Part shown: positions 55,812 to 64,000 of the stretch, piece after piece
Layout: every line of letters begins with the position of its first letter
Position numbering within the stretch: the stretch's first letter is position 1
Assembly: GCF_009767585.1 (NCBI RefSeq)
Contig: NZ_WSNW01000001.1
Location: forward strand, 248,001-312,000
DNA: 64,000 nucleotides
Reading direction: 5' to 3'
Origin: Coprobacillus cateniformis
GTDB lineage: Bacteria; Bacillota_I; Bacilli_A; Erysipelotrichales; Coprobacillaceae
Translations under genes and position numbers: made by a program
Notes under the pieces: generated by a model
Told to the model about the DNA's origin: nothing
Databases searched by the model: none
Seen by the model: the letters and a program-made list of their open reading frames with translations, nothing else

Positions 55812-56681
55812 ATGAATATCAAACTTGAACAATACAAAATCTTTAACGAAGCCGCCTCAACACTATCCTTCTCATTAGCAGCCAGAAATCTCTTTATCTC
55901 ACAATCAGCTGTCTCTCAAGCCATCCATACTTTAGAAAAAGAATTAAACACACAATTATTCATTAGACAGTCTAAAGGGGTCCTCTTAACCAAAGAAGGA
56001 AAGCTATTAGCACAAAAAATATCAGCCGCCTTGGCACTGATTACAAGTGCTGAAAACCAAATTGTCAATCAACATGAACTCACAAAAGGTGAACTCACAA
56101 TTGGTGCTGGAGATACATTAAGTGAGAATTATATTATGCCCTATCTTGTCAAATTTAATAAGCTTTATCCCCAAGTCATAATTAAAATGGTTAATCGTAC
56201 TAGTTTAGAAATCATTGAGTTACTCAAAACAGGACAAATAGAAATTGGTTTTATCAACATGCCTTTACATGATGATACAATCATCATCCAAGAATGCCTC
56301 CAAGTTCATGATATCTTTGTCTCCAAACAAGAAGAAAACAAAGTTTATTCTTTACAAGATATTTCTCATGCCCCTCTCGTCCTTTTAGAACGTTCATCTA
56401 ATTCACGTCATTTTGTTGATAATCACTTTGCGAATAACGGGGTTCTTTTAACCCCTACAATTGAACTAGGTTCACATGACTTACTCTTAGAAGCTGCTAA
56501 AAATAATCTTGGTAAAGCATGTGTTATCAAAGAATTCTCATTAGATGCCCTTCAAAAAAAGTTGATTTTCGAAGTCCCTTTATCAACACCGATTCCAAAA
56601 CGCAGTATTGGTTATGCTCATTTAAAAAGAAAGACTCTCACTCCCGCTACATTAAGATTCATAGAACTTATTGAAACATAG
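55812..56681 (+). CDS. LysR-family regulator
   Basis: 289 aa, intact. HTH at about 1-60 (EQYKIFNEAASTLSFSLAARNLFISQSAVSQAIHTLEKELN), then the periplasmic-binding-like effector domain (GELTIGAGDTLSENYIMPYL). It is divergent from purA, and LysR proteins often regulate the divergent neighbour, but the effector cannot be read. AAGGAG precedes the ATG. Confidence 0.92.
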   Translation: MNIKLEQYKIFNEAASTLSFSLAARNLFISQSAVSQAIHTLEKELNTQLFIRQSKGVLLTKEGKLLAQKISAALALITSAENQIVNQHELTKGELTIGAGDTLSENYIMPYLVKFNKLYPQVIIKMVNRTSLEIIELLKTGQIEIGFINMPLHDDTIIIQECLQVHDIFVSKQEENKVYSLQDISHAPLVLLERSSNSRHFVDNHFANNGVLLTPTIELGSHDLLLEAAKNNLGKACVIKEFSLDALQKKLIFEVPLSTPIPKRSIGYAHLKRKTLTPATLRFIELIET

Positions 56682-56686
56682 AAAAA

Positions 56687-56712
56687 GGAACGATACCCCT
56701 AATCATCGTTCC
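56687..56712 (+). terminator. Terminator after LysR gene
   Basis: GGAACGAT (56687-56694) pairs with ATCGTTCC (56705-56712), followed by TTTTTC. Confidence 0.9.
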
Positions 56713-57027
56713 TTTTTCTATATTATGATCTATAGAGCTGCTGTTCTCTATATTTGTTGGACTGCTGCCTCCAACAAGTGATCATTTATATGAGTAAACT
56801 CATATGAATACTTTTGTTTGCTGAGTGTATGTCGAGGAATATTATATGACATACATCATCCCTTAGGACAATTCCCATTATATGTATATTTTCTATTTAC
56901 GCAAGTAAAAATTGAAAGTTTGTACATTTTTATAAAGATTTTTCACAAACAAATCATTTGTAAACTCTTACATACTATAAAGATAGGAATAGTTTTTAAA
57001 AGTACCATATTTTTGATATTATAAAAA
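56713..57027. other. Gene-free spacer with two hairpins
   Basis: TTGTTGGA-CTGCTGCC-TCCAACAA (about 56753-56776) and CATATGAGT..ACTCATATG-like palindrome (about 56786-56806) lie close together. No gene supported; they could belong to an untranslated RNA, but nothing else points to one. Confidence 0.35.
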
Positions 57028-57046
57028 AAGAAGCACAAAGCTTCTT
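57028..57046 (-). terminator. Terminator of the 68-aa gene
   Basis: AAGAAGC-ACAAA-GCTTCTT with A-run on the plus strand, i.e. T-run on the minus strand; it overlaps the stop codon. Confidence 0.75.
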
Positions 57047-57251
57047 ACAAGATAATCACATGAGATTCTTGTGTAAATGTATGTAGAGGACCGCGATTCA
57101 ATGCATTCATTAAATCATCACGGGTATTGCCATCTTGTAATGTGACAATTGCACCTTGATCATCCTTTTCAACATTTTTTACCAATGAGTCTAAACTCGA
57201 TAATAAATCCTTAACCAACTCATAATGACAATTATCAATCTTATATCTCAT
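57045..57251 (-). CDS. Small conserved-looking protein, unknown function
   Basis: 68 aa, cytosolic, no recognised family. It reads RYKIDNCHYELVKDLLSSLDSL then DDQGAIVTLQDGNTRDDLMNAL. A GGGGGATATGAATG arrangement precedes the start, and a terminator follows, supporting a real gene. Confidence 0.6.
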   Translation of the reverse strand: MRYKIDNCHYELVKDLLSSLDSLVKNVEKDDQGAIVTLQDGNTRDDLMNALNRGPLHTFTQESHVIIL

Positions 57252-57405
57252 TCATATCCCCCGATTCTGTACTTCAAAAAGTACATTGTTATTATATACA
57301 GAAATCAGGAAAATACAATTTTTTCATTGCATTTCACATTAAAATACAGCACAATTTTCAAATTATGAAAATAAAAGCGTTTACACACCTAAAATATGGT
57401 ATTTA

Positions 57406-58458
57406 TCATTTCTGAGATAAAAGATATTTATATAACTGTGCTACAAATCTAGCCTCTACTTTGCCATAAGAATACCTTGCTTTCACAAAAGTAGGTACTT
57501 TAAATACATAGTCATCATTAAATTTAAAAACAACAACTTCTCCAAGTTTTTCCTGTCTCGTTTCTACAACAATTCTTATTTGTGGTTGAATTGAAAAGAA
57601 AGGTTTTAAAAATTCATCTTTTAATTGAAATGTTCCTTTGTATTCAATAGATAAAGATGGAAGTTTCTTTAATAGAGCCTCTTTTAAATCTTTTTCAGCA
57701 ATCATATATTGACCAATACGCTTTTCAATCTCTGTCTTTGTTGTCTCCATCATTTGATCAGCTTGCTGTTGTGAGTGCGTTTTCACTGCTAATCTAATTC
57801 TCACAGTTTCTTCACCAGCATAGAGGGCAATAGAAACATCACCTTGAGCATCAATCAAATCTCTTAGAATTTCATCAACTCGACTTTCTCCAATAAACAT
57901 TGTTGTATATTCAAAAGTAAAGATTGTCTCCTGTTTATATTGTGAAAGATAAGGTAATAACGAATGTTCAATAACATATTGTATCTCCTTAGGTGGTCCT
58001 GGTAAGTTCACAATCATCTTACCATCCTTTTGCATCACACATCCATTTGCTGTACCCATATCATTTTCTAGTATATAAGCATCAGCTGGATAATAAGCTT
58101 GTTTAAAATTGTTACTTGAAATAGTAGAAGAACTTGAACAATACTTACATTTCTCTTCAACTTTTTTCGCTTCCATTTCATTATAAACCATGTCTAAATC
58201 TAAATATTGAGCAGATAATTCTTTAGTTAAATCATCACTGGTGGGACCTAATCCACCTGTTGTCATAACGCAATCAGCACCACGATCAAAAGCTAATTTT
58301 AAGCAATCATACAAACGTTCTGGATTATCACCAACAACTGTTTGAAAATAAACATTAAAGCCTAAATCTTTACACATCTTTTGTAAAAGTGTTGCATTTG
58401 TATTAACGATTTCACCTAATAATAATTCTGTACCGACATTTATAATCTCAACATTCAT
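57406..58458 (-). CDS. cinA: CinA-family protein, degenerate C-terminal half
   Basis: 350 aa against about 410. The N-terminal COG1058/MoaB-like domain is clear: EIINVGTELLLGEIVNTNATLLQ, VMTTGGLGPTSDDLTKE, GCVMQKDGKMIVNLPGPPKE. The C-terminal nicotinamide-nucleotide amidase domain with its TAESCTGG motif is missing; the end instead reads FQLKDEFLKPFFSIQPQIRI. It may keep ADP-ribose pyrophosphatase-like activity only. The start at 58458 has GGAGG 8 bases upstream; an ATG at 58473 overlaps that site. Confidence 0.82.
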   Translation of the reverse strand: MNVEIINVGTELLLGEIVNTNATLLQKMCKDLGFNVYFQTVVGDNPERLYDCLKLAFDRGADCVMTTGGLGPTSDDLTKELSAQYLDLDMVYNEMEAKKVEEKCKYCSSSSTISSNNFKQAYYPADAYILENDMGTANGCVMQKDGKMIVNLPGPPKEIQYVIEHSLLPYLSQYKQETIFTFEYTTMFIGESRVDEILRDLIDAQGDVSIALYAGEETVRIRLAVKTHSQQQADQMMETTKTEIEKRIGQYMIAEKDLKEALLKKLPSLSIEYKGTFQLKDEFLKPFFSIQPQIRIVVETRQEKLGEVVVFKFNDDYVFKVPTFVKARYSYGKVEARFVAQLYKYLLSQK

Positions 58459-58552
58459 ATTGAATACCTCCAAAGTTACTTACAACTTTTCTTTTCTCTA
58501 TTCATTATGTGTCTATTCTATACCAATTATGAGTATTTGTGAAATGAATTTA

Positions 58553-59746
58553 TTAATCATGGTCTTTGATTTTTAAAAGTTCTTCTACAAACTGTTGTGA
58601 TTCATTTATCCATGGACTATGACCTGAATGTTCAAACCAAACAATTTCTTTATAGGGTGCCTTTAAAATACGCTCATAATCTTCTACTAATTGAATAGGT
58701 GCATTGATATCATGCCTTCCTAGAAAAAAGTATACAGGGACCTTCAGTTCAGCATGTGTTACTCGCAAATCAATATCATATAATTGGGGATAGACATGAT
58801 TAAATGTCGTGACAATTCCTCGTAAATAATTAACTTTATCAATGATTCCATATTCTATAGAAAAAATATCTCTCATTGTATTATAGCCACCATTATGAAT
58901 TTGAGAATTTTTAGTCATATAAGAGGACAAATAATTTAAATATTCAGCACTCTTCCATACCATATCTGAATCATAATAAGGTGGATATCCATTTGATTTT
59001 AATTTTTCAATCTTTTGAGTATCTTGACGAATCTCTGCAATTTCCAATGCTTTTTCATAGTCTAACTTTTCAGTTTCCAAAAAGTCAACCATTTGGCCAG
59101 TTCCAATAACTGCATGATAGTCTTTTGGATATTCTTTTGCTAAAAAAATGCCTAATGCACTTCCCCATGATTCACCAACAATATATATTTTTTCTTCTGA
59201 AAATTTTTCCTTTAGATATTTTGTTAAAGCATGTCCATCATCAATATAAGTTTGAATGGTTAAATCAGATTTCTTGATTGCTTTATAGGATTTACCAGAT
59301 CCAGGCTGATCCCATCCTACAACAATAAAATGTTTCTCAAGTTCTGATAATTCGTAGCGAGTTGCTGCCATTTGGCTTCCTCCTGGACCACCTGCCAAAA
59401 ACAGTAACACTGGATTATGAGTGCTTTCTCCTCTTATACTAATCCATTCTTTTCTACCATTTAAATTGACTTCCTTGAGTTCAGCAATGCTCCCTTCAAT
59501 AACTTGATTATGTTTGTTAACAATGGATGGTGTATCAGCAGTTATCTGTGTCACCATTGTTAAACATATAGTCATTACAATTCCTCCAATGAATAGAAAA
59601 CCTCCTTTTATTAAACGTAGAACCATCTTTTGATATTCTCTTTTTTTACACCTTCTATAAACAATTCCCATTAACAAAACCAAATTATATATAAGCAATC
59701 CAATACAAATCAACATCAATAACCCCCAAAGAATTACATAAAACAT
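58553..59746 (-). CDS. Membrane-anchored alpha/beta hydrolase (proline iminopeptidase-like)
   Basis: 397 aa. Two N-terminal membrane helices (about 2-25 and 45-70) precede the hydrolase: oxyanion region LFLAGGPGGSQMA, nucleophile elbow VGESWGSALG, Asp in FLGRHDINAP and His in FEHSGHSPW. This is the S33 prolyl aminopeptidase pattern, probably with its active site outside the membrane. It is divergent from a TetR gene, with two palindromes between them. Confidence 0.85.
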   Translation of the reverse strand: MFYVILWGLLMLICIGLLIYNLVLLMGIVYRRCKKREYQKMVLRLIKGGFLFIGGIVMTICLTMVTQITADTPSIVNKHNQVIEGSIAELKEVNLNGRKEWISIRGESTHNPVLLFLAGGPGGSQMAATRYELSELEKHFIVVGWDQPGSGKSYKAIKKSDLTIQTYIDDGHALTKYLKEKFSEEKIYIVGESWGSALGIFLAKEYPKDYHAVIGTGQMVDFLETEKLDYEKALEIAEIRQDTQKIEKLKSNGYPPYYDSDMVWKSAEYLNYLSSYMTKNSQIHNGGYNTMRDIFSIEYGIIDKVNYLRGIVTTFNHVYPQLYDIDLRVTHAELKVPVYFFLGRHDINAPIQLVEDYERILKAPYKEIVWFEHSGHSPWINESQQFVEELLKIKDHD

Positions 59747-59760
59747 ATGTCTCCTCCTTT

Positions 59761-59835
59761 TTGACCAACGGTCAACTTTTCTTTATTATATACATTTTTC
59801 GACCACTGGTCAACTTTTATAATTTATGCTATAAT
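59761..59835. promoter_or_regulatory. Two TetR operators and promoter between hydrolase and TetR genes
   Basis: TTGACCAACGGTCAA (59761-59775) is a palindrome and TCGACCACTGGTCAA (59799-59813) a close copy; centres are 38 bp apart. A TATAAT at 59830-59835 fits the rightward promoter. The TetR protein probably represses both directions. Confidence 0.85.
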
Positions 59836-59855
59836 GAGACAAGGTGGTGAAGAAC

Positions 59856-60455
59856 ATGAATAAACGAGATTTAATCTTAGATAGTCTTGAAGATTTGTTA
59901 ACTGAAGAAAAAGGAGCATCATGCTCAGTGAGAGAAATTGCTCAAAAAGCTGGAATCGCTAAAGGGGGAATCTATTATTATTTTCAATCTAAAGAGGAGA
60001 TATTTGACGCTCTTGTAGAAAGAACTTATCATAGTATTATTCTACAATGCCAAGAACTTCTTAACCAATCACAAGATAATGCCATACAAAAACTCAATCT
60101 CTTGTATACATATTATCGAACTTCATTTGTGTCTTCACAATTAGATGAATACTTGCACCAGCCTCAAAATGCTTATATACATCAAAAATCTTTAGCAAAA
60201 ATTTTATTGTCTTTATCTCCAATTGTTTCCCAAATTATCAAAGAGGGAATCCAAGAAGGATTATTACATTGCGACTTTCCTGATGAAATCAGTCAAATCA
60301 TTTTGTCTATCTTTTGTTTCTTGTTAGATCCAGGAATATTTACTTGGAGTCCCCTACAGGTCCAGAACCAATTAAAAATGCTTGCAACACTGATTGAAAA
60401 TGGTCTACATATCCCTGAAAAAAGCCTTTCTTTTTTCTATCAGACAAATTTCTAA
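59856..60455 (+). CDS. TetR/AcrR-family regulator
   Basis: About 199 aa. HTH at 1-50: NKRDLILDSLEDLLTEEKGASCSVREIAQKAGIAKGGIYYYF. The C-terminal ligand domain is not specific. ATG at 59856 is chosen because AAGGTGG lies 8 bases upstream; GTGs at 59844 and 59847 are within that site. Likely controls the divergent hydrolase and perhaps the protease gene 48 bp downstream. Confidence 0.9.
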   Translation: MNKRDLILDSLEDLLTEEKGASCSVREIAQKAGIAKGGIYYYFQSKEEIFDALVERTYHSIILQCQELLNQSQDNAIQKLNLLYTYYRTSFVSSQLDEYLHQPQNAYIHQKSLAKILLSLSPIVSQIIKEGIQEGLLHCDFPDEISQIILSIFCFLLDPGIFTWSPLQVQNQLKMLATLIENGLHIPEKSLSFFYQTNF

Positions 60456-60503
60456 TTATAATAATAAATATACAAACCACACAGGAAAAGAGACAATAAA
60501 AAT

Positions 60504-61307
60504 ATGTCAAACAAAAAAATGATCCTACACTTTACACTATTAACATTTATCATAGCCTATTCAACATCAGGTCTTTTAATTATTCTCGGACAATATGGAT
60601 ATAAAGTTTATAATTGGGTCAATACATTACAACAATTTATAATGAATATCCCCTTTGCTATTTATATTCTATCACCAGCCATTGCATCATTTGCTATTCT
60701 AAAAAAATACAACAAGATAACAGATATCAAAGAATGGTTAAAAACTGTTTTTTATGCAAAAAATAGTCTATACGCTTATTTATATGTTATTGCCATTCTT
60801 ACATTGTATTTCTTAATTCACATGTTTGTAACTGGGAATACAAAAATAGCACTTCCTTTTTATACATTTTTCTTGTCTTTACCAGGCTGTCTTATGATTG
60901 GTGGTTTAGAAGAATCTGGTTGGATGTACATATTACAGCCTGAATTCAATAAGAAATATGGTTATATTTTATCATCAATTTATACTGGTATTATCTGGTT
61001 CTTCTGGCATATTCCCCTCTTTTTTATTCCTGGAACAAATCATGGTGATGGTCTTATCAACTTTTGGATGTTTGCAGTACAAGTTATGTCGTTTCGTTTT
61101 TTGATTGGGGCTATCTATAAGATATCAGGAAAAGGTTGTATTTTTATGTGTGTATTATTTCATACAATGTTTAATGCAGCATCTCCTCTTTTTGGGACTA
61201 TGACAATGACTTGGCTTGGAACAATCATAGCCAATATCATTATTGTATTGATTTCAATTGTAACAGTTATTATACACAATCAAAGACATGAACAATTCAT
61301 AAAATAA
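60504..61307 (+). CDS. CPBP-family intramembrane metalloprotease
   Basis: 267 aa, about eight membrane segments. The CPBP/CAAX motifs are visible: GGLEESGWMYILQPEF (motif 1 Glu-Glu), WFFWHIPLFF (motif 2 His) and LFHTMFNAASP (motif 3 His, Asn). Family members process membrane proteins or give bacteriocin self-immunity. Together with the TetR gene and hydrolase it suggests an envelope-peptide response unit, which is inference. Confidence 0.88.
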   Translation: MSNKKMILHFTLLTFIIAYSTSGLLIILGQYGYKVYNWVNTLQQFIMNIPFAIYILSPAIASFAILKKYNKITDIKEWLKTVFYAKNSLYAYLYVIAILTLYFLIHMFVTGNTKIALPFYTFFLSLPGCLMIGGLEESGWMYILQPEFNKKYGYILSSIYTGIIWFFWHIPLFFIPGTNHGDGLINFWMFAVQVMSFRFLIGAIYKISGKGCIFMCVLFHTMFNAASPLFGTMTMTWLGTIIANIIIVLISIVTVIIHNQRHEQFIK

Positions 61308-61326
61308 GCTATTTTATAAGAATTCT

Positions 61327-61350
61327 AAGCAGTTTATATTGACTGCTTTT
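61327..61350 (+). terminator. Terminator after CPBP gene
   Basis: AAGCAGT-TTATATTG-ACTGCTT then TTTTT. Confidence 0.85.
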
Positions 61351-61386
61351 TTATAATAAGATAAATCAATCTCTAAAATAAAAAAA

Positions 61387-61402
61387 GTAGCATTTCTGCT
61401 AC
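61387..61402 (-). terminator. Terminator of DUF368 gene
   Basis: GTAGCA-TTTC-TGCTAC with TTTTTT on the minus strand; it overlaps the stop codon. Confidence 0.8.
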
Positions 61403-62238
61403 TGTAATTTCCCTAATCCTAAGACAATGACTCCACCAAATACAAATGCCAACAATGAAGTCACTATAATAAACACATCATATGTAGCATCAAATGGAAT
61501 CAAAACAAGTGAAGAAGCAATGATTAATCCTAAGATAAAACTTAAGAATCCAGCCTTATAATGCTTAATGAAATAATCACATACTTTGGCACTTAAAGCA
61601 ATTCCAATCAGAACACCAATACCAATAAAACACAAAGGAATAAGCACATTCAATTGAAAAGTTGTCACATTAGCTAAATAAGATTTAAAAAGATAATACT
61701 GACCAATAATTAACAATACCATAGAACCACTCACACCAGGCATCAGCATTGTCGCTCCACCTATCATACCAACAACAATCATAGTTAAACATAACATAAC
61801 ATCAACTGTTGGAAATGCTGGATTGACATTCACACTACCTTCACCAGGATTTAAAAATTCTAATGCAAAGATAATTGCTAATCCACAAATCAAAGGAATA
61901 ATCTTAAACTTTTCACCCTTCATTTCCCCTTTTAAAAATAAAGGAATACTTAAAGCAATAAGTCCAATAAACCAATACATTGTTTGGGTAGGATAATGAT
62001 TGAATAAAAACTCTAAAATTTTCGCAAATCCTATTAATCCAATAGCAGCACCCAATAAAACCTGAAATAAAAATAAGATATCATCTTTACGATGAGCATT
62101 TTCTTTCTTTAAAATACCTGAGATAGCCTCCATTGTTCTATTAAAGATTCCAAGTATAACCATCATAGTTCCACCACTTACACCTGGAATTACATTTGCA
62201 ATTCCAACAGCAATACCACCAATTAAATTTTTAATCAT
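61399..62238 (-). CDS. DUF368 membrane protein (PopT-like undecaprenyl-phosphate translocase)
   Basis: 279 aa, about eight membrane segments with the internal repeat typical of DUF368: GIAVGIANVIPGVSGGTMMVILG at the N-terminus and GGATMLMPGVSGSMVLLIIGQYY in the second half. DUF368 proteins (PopT) recycle undecaprenyl phosphate across the membrane for cell-wall synthesis. It is a stand-alone gene with its own terminator. Confidence 0.9.
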   Translation of the reverse strand: MIKNLIGGIAVGIANVIPGVSGGTMMVILGIFNRTMEAISGILKKENAHRKDDILFLFQVLLGAAIGLIGFAKILEFLFNHYPTQTMYWFIGLIALSIPLFLKGEMKGEKFKIIPLICGLAIIFALEFLNPGEGSVNVNPAFPTVDVMLCLTMIVVGMIGGATMLMPGVSGSMVLLIIGQYYLFKSYLANVTTFQLNVLIPLCFIGIGVLIGIALSAKVCDYFIKHYKAGFLSFILGLIIASSLVLIPFDATYDVFIIVTSLLAFVFGGVIVLGLGKLQ

Positions 62239-62303
62239 GAATCCTGTCTCCTTTATTAAACATTAATGGTATTATACATAATTTGTATAGAAATGGCAAT
62301 AAA

Positions 62304-62735
62304 TCATTTTAACAATCTCCTTAGATCATCAGAAGTCCAAAAAGATTGAGTATACTCAATTAATTCATCTAACACCTTATGTTTCAATCGATAATAACTT
62401 GCTCTTGAAAAATAAGGTATCCACCAGTCAGGATTATAAAAATTCAAATATTCACTCTCAATAAAGGAATAAGATTCTTTAGACATATGTGAGTGAATCT
62501 GATTAATCATAGAAACAAAATTCTCTAATTCCTGTTTTCTCTCCATTTGTTGTAAAATCATTGCATCAGGTTTTTGATAATTCGTATCTCCTTCTTTAAC
62601 TTTAAAAATATCAATCTGAGGATAATAATTATAATGCTGACTCAAATATAAAATATCTAATTGAGCCCTCTGATAACTTTTATAAATTTTTTTTGCCAAC
62701 TTATCTTTTTGTTTTAATGTTAATTCTTTTTCCAT
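62304..62735 (-). CDS. MG284/MPN403-like small helical protein
   Basis: 143 aa, helical, no membrane segment. The C-terminal FIESEYLNFYNPDWWIPYFSRASYYRLKHKVLDEL resembles the sigma-region-4-like end of the MG284/MPN403 family, which is seen in Mollicutes and Erysipelotrichia. The start at 62735 has AGGAGG 9 bases upstream; an in-frame ATG at 62765 lacks one. Role unknown, possibly DNA-binding. Confidence 0.7.
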   Translation of the reverse strand: MEKELTLKQKDKLAKKIYKSYQRAQLDILYLSQHYNYYPQIDIFKVKEGDTNYQKPDAMILQQMERKQELENFVSMINQIHSHMSKESYSFIESEYLNFYNPDWWIPYFSRASYYRLKHKVLDELIEYTQSFWTSDDLRRLLK

Positions 62736-62788
62736 AAAAAAATACCTCCTACTATATATATTCATAAGTAAAAGGCTATTTTTCTTTT

Positions 62789-63526
62789 TTAAATTGTAAA
62801 ATTTTCAATTAATTGCTCAATTTCTTCATTTTTAAGTCCGATTTGTAACAAGTATTCTTTACTACTTCCATAATGTTCTCTTAAGTAATCAAGTAATTCC
62901 ATCATATATCTTGGGGAAGATTTCAAATATTGCTTGGCTTCTTCATTCTCCATCATTTTTGCCAATTCTTCATTGATTTCAATATTATTTTCATAAGACT
63001 CACTATAATCTTTAACGATATCATACTCATGACATCCCATAAGATCAAGTAACAAAGCAGCTGTTATCCCTGTACGATCTTTTCCAGCTGAACAATGAAA
63101 CATCACACCATCATATGGATACTTTAAGAATATATCAAATAAATCCTTAAATTTATTTTTCATTCCTTCCAACATATAAATATAAACGCCACCAAGATCT
63201 TTATACTGCTTGACTTCTTCTGGTACAATTGAGGCTTTCGTAGAATCAAAAAGATTCACTTCATAAAAATCAATATCCTGATCATCTACAAAAGGATTGA
63301 CTTGTTGTTCTTTTTCAAAATCACTTCTTAAATCAATAACTGCTTTCACACCATAGTCTTTTAATGCTTGAATATCAGCTTTTGAAGCATTAGCTGGTGA
63401 AGATGCACGAATATATTTATGTGATTTTGTATATGTTCCTGCCTGTGTTTCATATCCACCTAAATCTCTTGTATTAACCATCTTTTCTAAAACTATCAAA
63501 CGTTCTTCTCTTGTCATATATAACAT
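62789..63526 (-). CDS. Tyrosine-protein phosphatase (Y_phosphatase3/DSP-like)
   Basis: 245 aa, cytosolic. NTRDLGGYETQAG at the N-terminus is the family's leading motif, and the P-loop is FHCSAGKDRTGITAALLLDL (CX5R). General acid is likely in the DLRSDFEKEQQV region. It removes phosphate from protein Tyr or other phosphoesters. AGGAGG lies 8 bases before the ATG, 12 bases downstream of the radical SAM stop, so the two are probably co-transcribed. Confidence 0.9.
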   Translation of the reverse strand: MLYMTREERLIVLEKMVNTRDLGGYETQAGTYTKSHKYIRASSPANASKADIQALKDYGVKAVIDLRSDFEKEQQVNPFVDDQDIDFYEVNLFDSTKASIVPEEVKQYKDLGGVYIYMLEGMKNKFKDLFDIFLKYPYDGVMFHCSAGKDRTGITAALLLDLMGCHEYDIVKDYSESYENNIEINEELAKMMENEEAKQYLKSSPRYMMELLDYLREHYGSSKEYLLQIGLKNEEIEQLIENFTI

Positions 63527-63538
63527 CTCTATTCCCTC

Positions 63539-64000
63539 CTATTCTTCAAATGGACGAACACGCAATGTCACTCCAAGTTCATCACATATATTTTGACATT
63601 TCTTTATTTTTTCTTCACCAATGATATCAACTACACTCAAGACAACATGTGGTACATAATCCTTACATCTCACTGCAAAATCTAGCATTGCCTGATAAGA
63701 ATCAATACCAAAACGACTTCTTGTTAATTCATAATATTCTTGAGCATCAGGAGCATTCAAACTGATTGAAATCGTATCAATACGTCCTTTAATCATCGGT
63801 GTTATATCTTTTTTATGAATTAAGTTTCCTAAACCATTTGTATTCACGCGAATTGGCAAATCCTGACGATATAATTTGAGAATACCTGCAATTTGAATCA
63901 TATCATCGACTCTCTCAAATGGTTCTCCAAAACCACAGAAAACAACTTCTGCAAAATCATCTAAATCATACTTTTGAAACTCATGAACAATCTCCTCAAC
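63539..64000 (-). CDS. TatD-linked radical SAM protein, N-terminus beyond window
   Basis: 154 codons are in the window and the frame runs off the right edge. Visible parts are VVFCGFGEPFERVDD, LPIRVNTNGLGNLIHKKDITP, IDTISISLNAPDAQEYYELTR and the C-terminal LGVTLRVRPFEE. This matches the small TatD-associated radical SAM family. The CxxxCxxC cluster motif would be in the missing N-terminal part. The substrate is unknown. Confidence 0.82.
   Translation of the reverse strand, partial: VEEIVHEFQKYDLDDFAEVVFCGFGEPFERVDDMIQIAGILKLYRQDLPIRVNTNGLGNLIHKKDITPMIKGRIDTISISLNAPDAQEYYELTRSRFGIDSYQAMLDFAVRCKDYVPHVVLSVVDIIGEEKIKKCQNICDELGVTLRVRPFEE

Noticed and set aside
56818..57024. 68-codon plus-strand frame after the LysR gene
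   Set aside because: No ribosome site and hydrophobic low-complexity text; it lies in a hairpin-rich spacer.

Overview
The window is low-GC Firmicutes DNA. Family content points to a gut Erysipelotrichia/Coprobacillaceae-type bacterium: AT-rich genes with strong GGAGG ribosome sites, phosphotransferase (PTS) sugar uptake, intracellular glycosidases, meso-diaminopimelate dehydrogenase, an MG284/MPN403-like protein, DUF368, and a CRISPR repeat whose end matches Clostridioides-type I-B repeats. The genus is an inference; no rRNA or tRNA gene was seen.

Region 1 (1-24.7 kb), chromosomal backbone. It starts with a minus-strand sugar operon (PTS EIIA-EIIC-EIIB, then a GH95 fucosidase cut by the window edge) and its PRD/EIIA regulator. 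Then come ddh, a zinc-ribbon/TPM pair, two ABC-2 export modules, a GH13 alpha-glucosidase, a GH4 phospho-glucosidase, an XRE regulator, two overlapping membrane genes that share a duplicated domain, a DUF2935 protein and a PIN-nuclease protein. Broken genes are common: a methyltransferase with two in-frame stops, a BcrA-like ATPase with two frameshifts, and a PTS-regulator remnant.

Region 2 (about 24.85-35.43 kb), a GC-richer mobilizable element. It carries a tyrosine integrase, an XRE regulator, an excisionase, a possible oriT hairpin cluster, a MobA/MobL relaxase, a cysteine-rich KTR protein and TnpV. The cargo is a TetR-controlled pair of ABC half-transporters plus a methyltransferase.

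Region 3 (35.6-43.2 kb): a trigger factor lacking the ribosome-binding domain, a lone RsmH-family methyltransferase, and a 22-repeat CRISPR array with no cas genes in the window. A second, very small Tn916-like element (DUF3795, Rep_trans initiator, Xis, Int) sits about 100 bp beyond the inferred leader end of the array.

Region 4 (43.2-52.7 kb), a decayed integration zone: a radical SAM gene whose 3' end runs into the element, about 1.8 kb of gene-free AT-rich DNA, fragments of a replication ATPase and a DUF2695 protein, a secreted C39-like peptidase with a lipoprotein, and a divergent LysR/MATE pair with both members broken. Two exact 17-bp direct repeats bracket 46.1-50.1 kb.

Region 5 (52.8-64 kb), backbone again: purA-guaA, a divergent LysR regulator, a CinA-like protein, a TetR/hydrolase/CPBP-protease cluster with two visible operators, DUF368, a small helical protein, a tyrosine phosphatase and a partial radical SAM protein.
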